Assembly: GCA_000432135.1 (NCBI GenBank)
Contig: HF990609.1
Coordinates: 1 to 21,490, forward strand
DNA from: Firmicutes bacterium CAG:124
GTDB taxonomy: Bacteria; Bacillota; Clostridia; Oscillospirales; Oscillospiraceae
Direction of reading: 5' to 3'
Length of the DNA: 21,490 nt
A program made the position numbers and the translations under genes. Positions 1-7,093 of this stretch are shown piece by piece (the first letter of the stretch is position 1; each line of letters starts with the position of its first letter). The notes beneath the pieces are model-generated. The model made no database searches. It was given only the letters and a program-made list of their open reading frames with translations, and had not been told where the DNA came from.

Positions 1-4
1 ATAC

Positions 5-30
5 AAAAAGCCCGGCACGCCGGGCTTTTT
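5..30. terminator. Bidirectional intrinsic terminator
   Basis: A GC-rich hairpin, GCCCGGC (10-16) pairing with GCCGGGC (19-25), is flanked by five A's on the left and five T's on the right, so it can end transcription on either strand. It probably ends a gene lying to the left of the window and insulates the TraX-family gene, whose ribosome site begins within ten bases. Confidence 0.85.
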
Positions 31-47
31 CCGATTGGAGAACAGAT

Positions 48-791
48 ATGAAAAAGACGCTGGACGCCAATCAGCTGAAGCTGATCGCGATTTTTGCCAT
101 GACGGTCGACCATATCGCGTGGCTGCTCTTCCCCGGCTATGCCAAAGGGGCGCTGCCGGTCGTGATGCACATCATCGGCCGTCTGACCTGCCCCATCATG
201 TGCTATTTTATCGCCGAGGGCTATTATCACACGCGGAATATCCATAAATACACCTTCCGGCTGTTCCTGTTCGCCGTCATTTCGCATTTTGCGTATAGTT
301 TCGCGTCCAACAACTTTGTGGACGCCCGCTCGTTCATCCCGTTTTACTTTGGGGGCATCCTGAACCAGACGAGCGTCATGTGGCCGCTTGCGTGGGGGCT
401 TGTCATGCTGCGCGTCGCGAACAGCGAGCGCTTTACGCAGCTGCAAAAGACGCTTCTCGTCATTCTCATCTGTCTGGTCAGCTTCCCGAGCGACTGGAGC
501 TGCATCGCAAGCCTGTGCGTGCTGGCCTTCGGCACGAACCGAGGCGATCTGAAGGTGCAGGGGCGGTGGATGCTGTTTTTTGTGGCGCTCTACGCGGTCG
601 TGTATTTCTTCGCGCTCGACAAGCTCTACGGCGTTTTGCAGCTGGCCGTTGCGCTGTCCCTGCCGCTGCTGGCCCGCTACAACGGCCAGCGCGGAAAAAA
701 CGCCCGCGTCAACAAATTCCTCAAATGGTTCTTCTATCTCTACTATCCCCTGCACCTGACGATTCTCGGCGCGATCCGGTATTTTGGGTAA
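48..791 (+). CDS. TraX family membrane protein (predicted acyltransferase)
   Basis: This 247-residue polytopic membrane protein begins with the typical TraX opening, LDANQLKLIAIFAMTVDHIAWLLF, here seen at residues 5 to about 28. It continues with an IIGRLTCPIMCYFIAEGYYHTRN-like block near residues 42-64 and ends in a conserved-looking YYPLHLTILGAIRY region. The founding member, F-plasmid TraX, N-acetylates pilin; chromosomal homologues in Clostridia are mostly uncharacterised and are thought to modify envelope components. The ATG is preceded by GGAG about seven bases upstream. The gene stands alone between two terminators, and no conjugation gene is visible nearby, so a role in pilin processing is not supported. 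The family call is firm; substrate and role are unknown. Confidence 0.85.
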   Translation: MKKTLDANQLKLIAIFAMTVDHIAWLLFPGYAKGALPVVMHIIGRLTCPIMCYFIAEGYYHTRNIHKYTFRLFLFAVISHFAYSFASNNFVDARSFIPFYFGGILNQTSVMWPLAWGLVMLRVANSERFTQLQKTLLVILICLVSFPSDWSCIASLCVLAFGTNRGDLKVQGRWMLFFVALYAVVYFFALDKLYGVLQLAVALSLPLLARYNGQRGKNARVNKFLKWFFYLYYPLHLTILGAIRYFG

Positions 792-824
792 CACAAAACA
801 GAAACCGGCTGTACCCGCGCATGT

Positions 825-862
825 GGTTGTAGGGGCCGATGCCCACATCGGCCCCTACGACC
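825..862. repeat. Long perfect palindrome, GTAGGGGC...GCCCCTAC type
   Basis: GTAGGGGCCGATG (829-841) is followed after a four-base loop by its exact complement (846-858). The pairing extends outward to 825/862 with one G-T pair, giving a stem of about 17 bp. There is no T-tract, so it is not an intrinsic terminator. From memory, palindromes with this GTAGGGG/CCCCTAC edge are dispersed in Oscillospiraceae genomes; that part is recollection and was not checked. Confidence 0.6.
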
Positions 863-942
863 AAGTGGGAAAATGTATACGAATTCGCCGAATGGCCGTC
901 GCTTTTTGCCGCCGCCTGCCGCTTGACCTCCTCTTGGGTAAG

Positions 943-976
943 AAAAATGCGTGACCGTGACAGTCACGCATTTTTT
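943..976 (-). terminator. Intrinsic terminator after ackA
   Basis: AAAAATGCGTGAC (943-955) pairs with GTCACGCATTTTT (963-975) around a seven-base loop. Read on the minus strand the hairpin lies 24 bases past the ackA stop and ends in a T-run. The A/T arms make it symmetrical, so it may also stop readthrough from the TraX-family gene. Confidence 0.85.
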
Positions 977-999
977 GCTGTCTTAAAAACCGAAAACGC

Positions 1000-2196
1000 T
1001 TATCTGGTCAGCGCGGCGGTGTCCTGCGCAATCATGAGCTCTTCGTTGGTCGGGATGACCCAGACGGTGACCTTGGAGTCGGACGTGGAAATCACGACTT
1101 CCTCGCCGCGAAGCTTGTTCTTCTCCGGGTCAAGCTTGACGCCGAGATATTCCAGACCGTCGCAGATGGATGCGCGCATGGAGCCGGAGTTTTCGCCGAC
1201 GCCGGCGGTAAAGACGATGCAGTCCACGCCGCCCAGAGCTGCGGCATAGGCGCCGATGTACTTGCGGACCTCGTAGGCGAACTTGTCGAGCGCCAGCTGT
1301 GCGGCCTCGTTGCCCTTTTCGGCTGCGGCATCCAGATCACGGAAGTCGGAGGAAACGCCGTCGGACAGGGCCAGCACGCCGGACTTCTTGTTGAGCATAG
1401 TCAGGCAGTCGTCGGCGGACATATTATACTTATTCATGATGAACTGCGCAACGCAGGTGTCAATATCGCCCGCGCGCGTGCCCATCGGGACGCCGGCCAG
1501 AGGGGACAGGCCCATGGAGGTATCCTGGCACTTGCCGTCCTTGACAGCGGACAGGGACGAGCCGTTGCCCAGATGGCAGACGATGACGCGGTGCGCGTTC
1601 TCCACGCCGCCCATCAGCTCGATGCAGCGCTTGGACACGAAGCGGTGGGACGTGCCATGGAAGCCATAGCGGCGCAGATGGTCTTCGGTGTAATACTTGG
1701 TGGGGATGGCATAGCGGTAGGCCTTCGGGGGCATGGTCATATGGAACGCAGTGTCGAACACGGCGACCTGGGGCTTGCCAGGCATGGCCTTCTCGCAGGC
1801 CTCGATGCCCATGAGGTTGGCGGGGTTGTGCAGCGGGCCGAGGGGGATGCAGTCGCGGATGGCCTGCTTGCAGGCCTCGTCGATGATGCAGCTCTCAACA
1901 AACTTGTCGCCGCCGTGCAGGACGCGGTGGCCGACAGCGTCGATCTCGTCAACGGACTTGATCACGCCGTCCTGCGGATCGACCAGAATGGCCATGACCG
2001 CCTCGATCGCTTCCTTATGGGTGGGCATGGGGATGTCCTTTTCCACCTTCTTGCCGCTTGCGGGAACCTTGTGCGTCAGACGGCCGTCCAGACCGATGCG
2101 CTCACACAGACCCTTGGCGGTGACGTCGCCGGTGTCCGGGTTCATGAGCTGGTACTTGAGGCTGGAACTGCCGGCATTGATAACCAGAATGTTCAT
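1000..2196 (-). CDS. ackA: Acetate kinase
   Basis: Acetate kinase interconverts acetyl phosphate plus ADP with acetate plus ATP in the cytoplasm, the last ATP-yielding step of acetate fermentation. The 398-residue protein has the family's usual length and all its signatures: NAGSSSLKYQL at the N-terminus, GHRVLHGGDKF, VFDTAFHMTMP, RYGFHGTSH, HLGNGSSLSAVKDGK, MGTRAGDID and FTAGVGENS. I start it at the ATG at 2196. A GTG four codons upstream (2208) overlaps the AGGAG ribosome site and cannot be used with it. The gene diverges from tmcAL and is followed by a terminator, so it is probably monocistronic. Phosphotransacetylase (pta), its frequent neighbour, is not in the window. Confidence 0.98.
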   Translation of the reverse strand: MNILVINAGSSSLKYQLMNPDTGDVTAKGLCERIGLDGRLTHKVPASGKKVEKDIPMPTHKEAIEAVMAILVDPQDGVIKSVDEIDAVGHRVLHGGDKFVESCIIDEACKQAIRDCIPLGPLHNPANLMGIEACEKAMPGKPQVAVFDTAFHMTMPPKAYRYAIPTKYYTEDHLRRYGFHGTSHRFVSKRCIELMGGVENAHRVIVCHLGNGSSLSAVKDGKCQDTSMGLSPLAGVPMGTRAGDIDTCVAQFIMNKYNMSADDCLTMLNKKSGVLALSDGVSSDFRDLDAAAEKGNEAAQLALDKFAYEVRKYIGAYAAALGGVDCIVFTAGVGENSGSMRASICDGLEYLGVKLDPEKNKLRGEEVVISTSDSKVTVWVIPTNEELMIAQDTAALTR

Positions 2197-2325
2197 ACTT
2201 CCATTCACTCCTGTATTTCATTTTTCGATCATTCGTGTTACTATATTACATAGCTATTGTGTATCATACAACAAAACCCAAACAGAAACAAGAGCTTTAG
2301 AAGATTTTTTACCGGAGGGACTGCT
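2197..2325. promoter_or_regulatory. Divergent ackA/tmcAL promoter region
   Basis: These 129 bases are AT-rich compared with the genes and must hold both promoters. Candidate elements are weak: TATCAT at 2262-2267 could be a plus-strand -10 for tmcAL, and it sits in a small TGTAT-C-ATACA inverted repeat (2260-2270). No convincing -35 was found for either direction. The ribosome site GGAGGG at 2314-2319 decides the tmcAL start. Confidence 0.4.
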
Positions 2326-3471
2326 ATGCAGACAGCGGGCGTGATCTGTGAATATAATCCCTTTCATCTCGGCCATGCGCGGCAGCTGGGCCTGATCCGG
2401 CAGCAGCTGGGGCCGGAGGCGACCATTGTCTGCCTGATGAGCGGGAACTATGTCCAGCGCGGGGAGCCTGCGGTCTTTGACAAGTGCGTCCGGGCGCGGG
2501 CAGCGGTGGAAGCGGGGACCAATCTTGTGCTGGAGCTGCCGGTCACATACGCGCTGCGCTCGGCGGAGGGCTTCGCCGCGGGCGGCGTCAGCATCCTGTC
2601 CCGTCTTGGCTGCGGCTTTCTCAGCTTCGGCTGCGAATCCGGAGACGGGGACGCGATCCTCCGCGCAGCGGAAGCCTCCCGCTCATCAGAATTCGAGCAA
2701 ACGCTGCACGCAAACATACAGACCGGCCTCAGCTACGCCGCCGCACGGCAGCGGGCGCTGGAGGCGCTTGGGCAGGACGGGCAGCTGCTGACAAGGCCGA
2801 ATGACATTCTGGCCTTTGAATACTGCCGCGCGATTCTGACGCAGAACAGCCCCATGCACCCGCTGGCCGTCCTGCGTCCCGGCGATTATCACGCAGACAC
2901 GCCGGACGCGGAACATCCGTCCGCTACGGCGGTGCGGCGGCTGATCCTGTCCGGCAGCTGCTGGCGGCAATATGTCCCGGCCGCCTGCACGTATGAAAAC
3001 GCGGTCCCTCACGCGCTTTTGTGGGGTGAAAAGGCCATGCTTGCGCGGCTGCGCGGCATGGAGCAGGCGGACTGGGCCCGGGCTGCGCACGGCTCCGAGG
3101 GGCTGTGGTCGAAGGTCTGGAAGGCCGTGCAGGCGCAGCCGGATTACGAGCGTATCCTCGAAGCGTCAAAATCGAAGCGCTACCCGCGCACGAGGCTGCA
3201 GCGGCTGCTGCTGTGCGCCTATCTGGGCATCGACGCGCAGGCGCTCCTGTGCGAAGCGCCGTATGTACGCGTGCTGGCATTCGATGAAATGGGCCGCGCC
3301 GTTCTGCGGCAGGCAAAAAAGACGGGCGGCCTCCCGCTTGTAAACGCAGGCCAGACCCCGCCGGACACAGCGTATGGCGCGCTGGAGCGCCGCTGCGCGG
3401 CGCTCTACGGTCTGTTTGCCGCGCAGCCGGAGCTTTGCCCCGAACAAATCGCGCGCGTTTACCGGAAATGA
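2326..3471 (+). CDS. tmcAL: tRNA(Met) cytidine acetate ligase
   Basis: TmcAL (formerly YlbM) activates acetate with ATP and acetylates cytidine 34 of elongator tRNA-Met, giving ac4C and accurate AUG decoding. The 381-residue protein opens with GVICEYNPFHLGHARQL, the nucleotidyltransferase HxGH motif at residues 14-17, followed by VCLMSGNYVQRGEPAVFDK and later TRPNDILAFEYCRA and SKRYPRTRLQRLLL, all typical of the family. The open frame extends upstream to 2257, but the ATG at 2326 with GGAGGG six bases before it gives the family's normal N-terminus. In Clostridium species such a gene is often next to pta-ackA; here ackA lies divergently upstream. A bidirectional terminator follows the stop codon directly. 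Confidence 0.93.
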   Translation: MQTAGVICEYNPFHLGHARQLGLIRQQLGPEATIVCLMSGNYVQRGEPAVFDKCVRARAAVEAGTNLVLELPVTYALRSAEGFAAGGVSILSRLGCGFLSFGCESGDGDAILRAAEASRSSEFEQTLHANIQTGLSYAAARQRALEALGQDGQLLTRPNDILAFEYCRAILTQNSPMHPLAVLRPGDYHADTPDAEHPSATAVRRLILSGSCWRQYVPAACTYENAVPHALLWGEKAMLARLRGMEQADWARAAHGSEGLWSKVWKAVQAQPDYERILEASKSKRYPRTRLQRLLLCAYLGIDAQALLCEAPYVRVLAFDEMGRAVLRQAKKTGGLPLVNAGQTPPDTAYGALERRCAALYGLFAAQPELCPEQIARVYRK

Positions 3472-3497
3472 AAAAACCGCCCGTCCGGGCGGTTTTT
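3472..3497. terminator. Bidirectional terminator between tmcAL and recR
   Basis: CCGCCC (3477-3482) pairs with GGGCGG (3487-3492), flanked by five A's and five T's. It lies between the convergent tmcAL stop (3471) and recR stop (3502) and can serve both. Confidence 0.9.
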
Positions 3498-3501
3498 CAC
3501 G

Positions 3502-4101
3502 TTATATTTCCTGCCGGCCTTCCAGTGCGCGCAGAAGCGTGACCTCGTCGGCATATTCCAGCTGGCTCCCGACCGGGATGCCGTAGGCCAGACGCGTGAC
3601 CTTTACGCCCATCGGGCGAAGCAGACGCGACAGGTACATGGCCGTGGCCTCGCCCTCGGTGTCCGGGTTCGTGGCCATGATGACCTCACGCACAGAGCCG
3701 TCTGCGACGCGGTTCAGCAGCTCGCGGATGCGCAGATCGTCCGGCCCGACGTGGCTCAGAGGCGAAATGACGCCGTGCAGCACATGGTACACGCCATGGT
3801 ATTCCCGCGCCCGCTCCATGGCGATCACATCCTTCGGCTCTGCCACAACGCAGATGAGACTGTGGTCGCGCTCGGGGTCGGCGCAGATCGCGCACAGCTC
3901 CTGATCGGTCAGGTTCTGGCAGACCGGGCAGAGGCGAACGCTGTCCTTCGCGTCCAGAATGGCCTGCGCAAAGCTCTGCGCCTCATCCTTCGGCAGCGAC
4001 AGGACATAAAACGCCAGCCGCTGCGCCGACTTCATACCGATGCCGGGCAGACGCGCAAATTGTTCGGTCAGCCGCTCAAGCGCGGCGGGAAACGCGCGCA
4101 T
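3502..4101 (-). CDS. recR: Recombination mediator protein RecR
   Basis: RecR acts with RecO and RecF to load RecA at single-stranded gaps. The 199-residue protein has the full family layout: a helix-hairpin-helix at about residues 17-35 (LPGIGMKSAQRLAFYVL), a four-cysteine zinc finger (C58, C61, C70, C73), and a Toprim domain from about residue 82 (VVAEPKDVIAMER) containing ATNPDTEGEATAMYL. The C-terminus, RLAYGIPVGSQLEYADEVTLLRALEGR, is also typical. Its ATG shares one base with the ybaB stop (TGATG at 4101), so the two are probably translationally coupled. It is the last gene of the dnaX-ybaB-recR operon. Confidence 0.98.
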   Translation of the reverse strand: MRAFPAALERLTEQFARLPGIGMKSAQRLAFYVLSLPKDEAQSFAQAILDAKDSVRLCPVCQNLTDQELCAICADPERDHSLICVVAEPKDVIAMERAREYHGVYHVLHGVISPLSHVGPDDLRIRELLNRVADGSVREVIMATNPDTEGEATAMYLSRLLRPMGVKVTRLAYGIPVGSQLEYADEVTLLRALEGRQEI

Positions 4102-4451
4102 CAGAACAGGCCGCCCAGATTCAGGCCGCCCGTCAGCTTGGCCATATTCGCGGACTGGTCGGCCTCGGCCTTGCGCATGGCCTCGTTGACCGCCGCAACG
4201 ATCATATCCTGCAGCATTTCCACATCCTCCGGATCGACTGCTTCAGGGTCGATGGTGATGGACTTGAGCTCGCGGTTGCCTCCGCATACGGCTGTGATCA
4301 CACCGCCGCCCGCCGTCGCCTCGTATTCCTTTGCCTGCAGCTCCTCCTGCATCTTCATGAGGTTTTCCTGCATCTTCTGGGCCTGCTTCATCATCTGCAT
4401 CTGATTCATGCCGCCCATCGGCATCCCGCCGCGATATCCGCCTTTTGCCAT
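4101..4451 (-). CDS. ybaB: YbaB/EbfC family nucleoid-associated protein
   Basis: This small DNA-binding protein (116 residues) forms dimers that bind DNA and is almost always encoded between dnaX and recR. The first 16 residues are Gly/Met-rich, followed by a charged helix (QMMKQAQKMQENLMKMQEEL, about 19-38). The conserved core has GGGVITAVCGGNRELKSI and the acidic PEAVDPEDVEMLQDMI segment, and the tail is short. AGAAGGAGA stands about six bases before the ATG. The gene starts 27 bases after the dnaX stop and overlaps recR by one base. Its exact cellular role is unsettled even in model species. Confidence 0.95.
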   Translation of the reverse strand: MAKGGYRGGMPMGGMNQMQMMKQAQKMQENLMKMQEELQAKEYEATAGGGVITAVCGGNRELKSITIDPEAVDPEDVEMLQDMIVAAVNEAMRKAEADQSANMAKLTGGLNLGGLF

Positions 4452-4478
4452 GTTTGTTCTCCTTCTATCGTAAATAAA

Positions 4479-6110
4479 TTATTTGATCGTAAAAATGTCG
4501 CTGTGCTGCTGTCCAAACTGAACAAGCGCGTCCATCGGGTCGTCTCCCAGCCGTGAAAGCCGGTTTTTGAGTGCAAAGCGCACCGAAACCGGTTTTCCCA
4601 ATATTGCCGACGCCTTTTCCCGGACAAGTGCCTCCGTATCAGGCGTTTTTTTAACCTGATTCAGCACAAAATCTGAATCCACCGCCATGATAAGCACTTC
4701 TCCCTGCAAAACAGGGTGGATTGGGCCGTTCACAGCAAAAAAACCGCTGATCGTAGCAGGAAGCGCCGCGCGCAGCTTTTCAGACAGCGCAGGCCAGAAG
4801 CCGGCAGGCGTTTCGGCCTGCGGCGCGGCAGACGACTGCTCCTGCGTCTGCGCCGGAGGCGCGCTCCCGCGTTCCGGATCATCCGCATCGTCCGGGAAGG
4901 GCGGGCGGTCGTCATCAAATGCATCCCCGCCGCTGGCTTTGGGCGCGCTTTTCACCAGCACGCCGGAGGCCAGCTGCTCCTCCACGCGCGAGATGCGTGC
5001 GTCCAGCGCCTGCGCGTCCAACCGCAAGGACGGCTCGCACAGCTGCATCAGAAGCAGCTCCGCCGCTACGCGCACGTCGGTGTTCTTGCCGAACGAGACG
5101 CGGGTTTTCTGCGTTTCCGTCAGTACGCGCATCAGTTCGCCCGGAGAGAAGACCGATTGCAGCGCCAGCGCCTGCTGCTCTGTCGCAATGCCGGAGAGCA
5201 TGGAAAGCCCGCTCTTCGGAGCCGTGCGCAGCACGAGCAGATCGCGGCAGAGCGCGCACATCTCGCCCAGCAGCGCACTCACATCCTTGCCCGCGGAATA
5301 AAGCGCGGAAAAGATCGTCAGCGCCTTTGCCGTATCCTGCTCTGCGATGGCCTGCATCAGCTCCGCCGTGCGCTTTTCGCCCGCAAGGCCGAGCGACGCA
5401 TAGACGCTTTCCAGCGTCACGGGGCCGTTTGCCGCCGACGCGCACTGGTCGAGCAGGCTCACGCCGTCGCGCATGCCGCCGTCAGCCAGCCGGGCCAGAA
5501 GATTGATCGCCTCTGGCTCAATTTCGATATGCTCCTGATAGGCGATGAAATTCAGCCGGGAGGCAATTTCATCGGGCCGCAGACGCTTGAACGCAAACCG
5601 CTGGCAGCGGGACAGGATCGTCGCGGGAACCTTCTGCAGTTCAGTCGTCGCCAGAATGAATAACAGATGCGCGGGCGGCTCTTCGATGATTTTCAGCAGC
5701 GCGTTGAATGCCGCCGTCGAGAGCATATGCACCTCGTCGATGATATACACGCGCATTTTGACCGTGCCGGGCGTATAAATTGCGTCATCACGCAGAACGC
5801 GGACGGAATCGACGCCGTTGTTCGAGGCCGCGTCGATCTCCAGCACGTCCATACAGCTGCCCTCGTCGATGGCGCGGCATGACGGGCACAGCCCGCAGGG
5901 GTCGCCATGATTCGGGTTTTCACAGTTGACGGCCTTGGCCAGAATCTTGGCGCAGGACGTCTTGCCGGTGCCGCGCGTACCGGTAAACAGATACGCATGG
6001 CTGAGCTTGCCCGTTTCGAGCTGTGCGCGCAGTGTGTCGGTCACGCTCTTCTGCCCGACGACATCCGAAAACGTCTGCGGCCGGTATTTGCGGTATAACG
6101 CCTGATACAT
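4479..6110 (-). CDS. dnaX: DNA polymerase III subunits gamma/tau
   Basis: DnaX is the clamp-loader ATPase of the replicative polymerase. The 543-residue protein shows Walker A GTRGTGKTS (residues 44-52), a zinc module with C63, C72, C75 and C78, Walker B DEVH (125-128), and the SRC sensor (about 167-169). A proline/acidic linker (roughly 390-435) leads to a C-terminal tau-like domain. GGAGGTGA lies six bases before the ATG. A run of seven A's on the coding strand (4646-4652, Lys487-Lys488) is the only slippery-looking tract noticed; it sits so close to the C-terminus that it would not make a classical short gamma product. Gene order dnaX-ybaB-recR is standard for Firmicutes. No signal recognition particle RNA gene was seen upstream. 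Confidence 0.98.
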   Translation of the reverse strand: MYQALYRKYRPQTFSDVVGQKSVTDTLRAQLETGKLSHAYLFTGTRGTGKTSCAKILAKAVNCENPNHGDPCGLCPSCRAIDEGSCMDVLEIDAASNNGVDSVRVLRDDAIYTPGTVKMRVYIIDEVHMLSTAAFNALLKIIEEPPAHLLFILATTELQKVPATILSRCQRFAFKRLRPDEIASRLNFIAYQEHIEIEPEAINLLARLADGGMRDGVSLLDQCASAANGPVTLESVYASLGLAGEKRTAELMQAIAEQDTAKALTIFSALYSAGKDVSALLGEMCALCRDLLVLRTAPKSGLSMLSGIATEQQALALQSVFSPGELMRVLTETQKTRVSFGKNTDVRVAAELLLMQLCEPSLRLDAQALDARISRVEEQLASGVLVKSAPKASGGDAFDDDRPPFPDDADDPERGSAPPAQTQEQSSAAPQAETPAGFWPALSEKLRAALPATISGFFAVNGPIHPVLQGEVLIMAVDSDFVLNQVKKTPDTEALVREKASAILGKPVSVRFALKNRLSRLGDDPMDALVQFGQQHSDIFTIK

Positions 6111-6133
6111 ATCCGTTCACCTCCGGAGCTTCT

Positions 6134-6162
6134 ATTATACACAAAAACTGCGCAGAAGAAAA
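6134..6162 (-). promoter_or_regulatory. Candidate promoter of the dnaX operon
   Basis: A perfect minus-strand TATAAT (6134-6139) lies 24 bases before the dnaX ATG. The position 17 bases further upstream (6157-6162, TTTTCT) is a poor -35 and falls in the loop of the preceding terminator. It predicts a leader of under 20 bases. Confidence 0.6.
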
Positions 6163-6179
6163 GCCTCTGCGCAGTTTTT
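6143..6179 (-). terminator. Intrinsic terminator after the activase gene
   Basis: AAAAACTGCGCAGA (6143-6156) pairs perfectly with TCTGCGCAGTTTTT (6166-6179) around a nine-base loop. Read on the minus strand it ends the galM-kinase-activase operon, 44 bases past the stop at 6224, and separates it from dnaX. Confidence 0.9.
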
Positions 6180-6223
6180 TATGATTCCGGCAGATCGATC
6201 TTCCGTGCAGATATGACGCTGCC

Positions 6224-7093
6224 CTACAGATGGGTACACTTCAGCCCAAAGCGGCGAAAGAGTTCCGTGTTCAGGTTCGGTGCGGCGGCGGTGTCGAATT
6301 CCGGCTGATAGGAAAGGCCGACCATCTCGTATTTCGCACCCGCCGTCACGTGGTACGGCAGCAGCTCGACCTGCTCCAGATCATCCGCGTCCAGAAGGCG
6401 GCGGGCCGCAGCGCCGAAATTCTCCTCCGAATCGTTGACGCCGGGGATGACCGGAATGCGGATGCGGAACGGCCTGCCGCTTTTCTTGAGCCGTTCGAGG
6501 TTTTCCAGAATCGGCTCATTGGACACGCCTGTATAGTGCCGGTGCTGCTCCGGGTCCATCAGCTTCAGATCCATCATGACATACTCGACCCGCGCCAGCA
6601 CGGCTTCAAATACGCTCCCGCTGCAATAGCCGCTCGTTTCGATCGCGCGGTGCATCCCCGCGACGCGGTCCAGCGTTTCCAGCAGGAACTCCGGCTGCCC
6701 CGTCGGTTCACCGCCGGAAAAGGTTACGCCGCCGGACATTGCGGCAAGATAGTCCTTGTCGCGCAGGAGCTTCCAGGCCAGCTCCTGCGCCGTATAGCGC
6801 TTCCCGCAGAGCTTGCGCAGGCCCTGCGGGCAGGCGCGGATACACTGGCCGCAGGCTGTGCAGCTTTTCCCGCCGTTCGGGCAGGCTCTGACGCAGGCCC
6901 CGCAGTGCAGGCAGTTGTTTGACGACACCATCAGCTGCGGCTGATAGGAAAGCCCCTCCGGGTTGTGACACCACATGCAGCGCAGGGGGCAGCCCTTCAA
7001 AAACACCGTCGTGCGGATGCCGGGGCCGTCGTAGACGGCAAGCTGCTTGATGTCAAATACGGTTCCGACTGCCGACGCGTTATCCACGGGCAT
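6224..7093 (-). CDS. Glycyl-radical enzyme activating protein (radical SAM, PflA-like)
   Basis: Enzymes of this family use S-adenosylmethionine and an iron-sulfur cluster to place a radical on a glycine of a partner enzyme. The 289-residue protein has the radical-SAM motif C35-x3-C39-x2-C42 within GCPLRCMWCHNPEG. A ferredoxin-like insert follows with two CxxCxxCxxxC sets (C61, C64, C67, C71 and C78, C81, C84, C88), the layout of activases for glycerol/propanediol, choline or benzylsuccinate-type partners rather than the shorter PflA. SGGEP is at 126-130. The reading frame is open far upstream, but the ATG at 7093, with GAGG six bases before it, gives the family N-terminus (GTVFDIKQLAVYDGPGIRTT). 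It overlaps the kinase gene by 14 bases. No glycyl-radical enzyme is encoded in the window. Confidence 0.93.
   Translation of the reverse strand: MPVDNASAVGTVFDIKQLAVYDGPGIRTTVFLKGCPLRCMWCHNPEGLSYQPQLMVSSNNCLHCGACVRACPNGGKSCTACGQCIRACPQGLRKLCGKRYTAQELAWKLLRDKDYLAAMSGGVTFSGGEPTGQPEFLLETLDRVAGMHRAIETSGYCSGSVFEAVLARVEYVMMDLKLMDPEQHRHYTGVSNEPILENLERLKKSGRPFRIRIPVIPGVNDSEENFGAAARRLLDADDLEQVELLPYHVTAGAKYEMVGLSYQPEFDTAAAPNLNTELFRRFGLKCTHL

Noticed and set aside
2257..2325. Upstream start for tmcAL
   Set aside because: The 23 extra residues are not family-like and the ATG at 2257 lacks a ribosome site, while GGAGGG stands six bases before the ATG at 2326.
4646..4652. Run of seven A's in dnaX as a programmed frameshift site for gamma
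   Set aside because: It falls at codons 487-488 of 543, after the ATPase, collar and most of the tau-like region. A shift there would not yield a classical gamma protein, and no stimulatory stem or upstream Shine-Dalgarno was found.
6111..6223. SRP RNA (ffs) gene next to dnaX, as found in some Firmicutes
   Set aside because: The spacer holds only a terminator, a -10 element and a ribosome site; no GGAA/GNAR-loop RNA could be traced.
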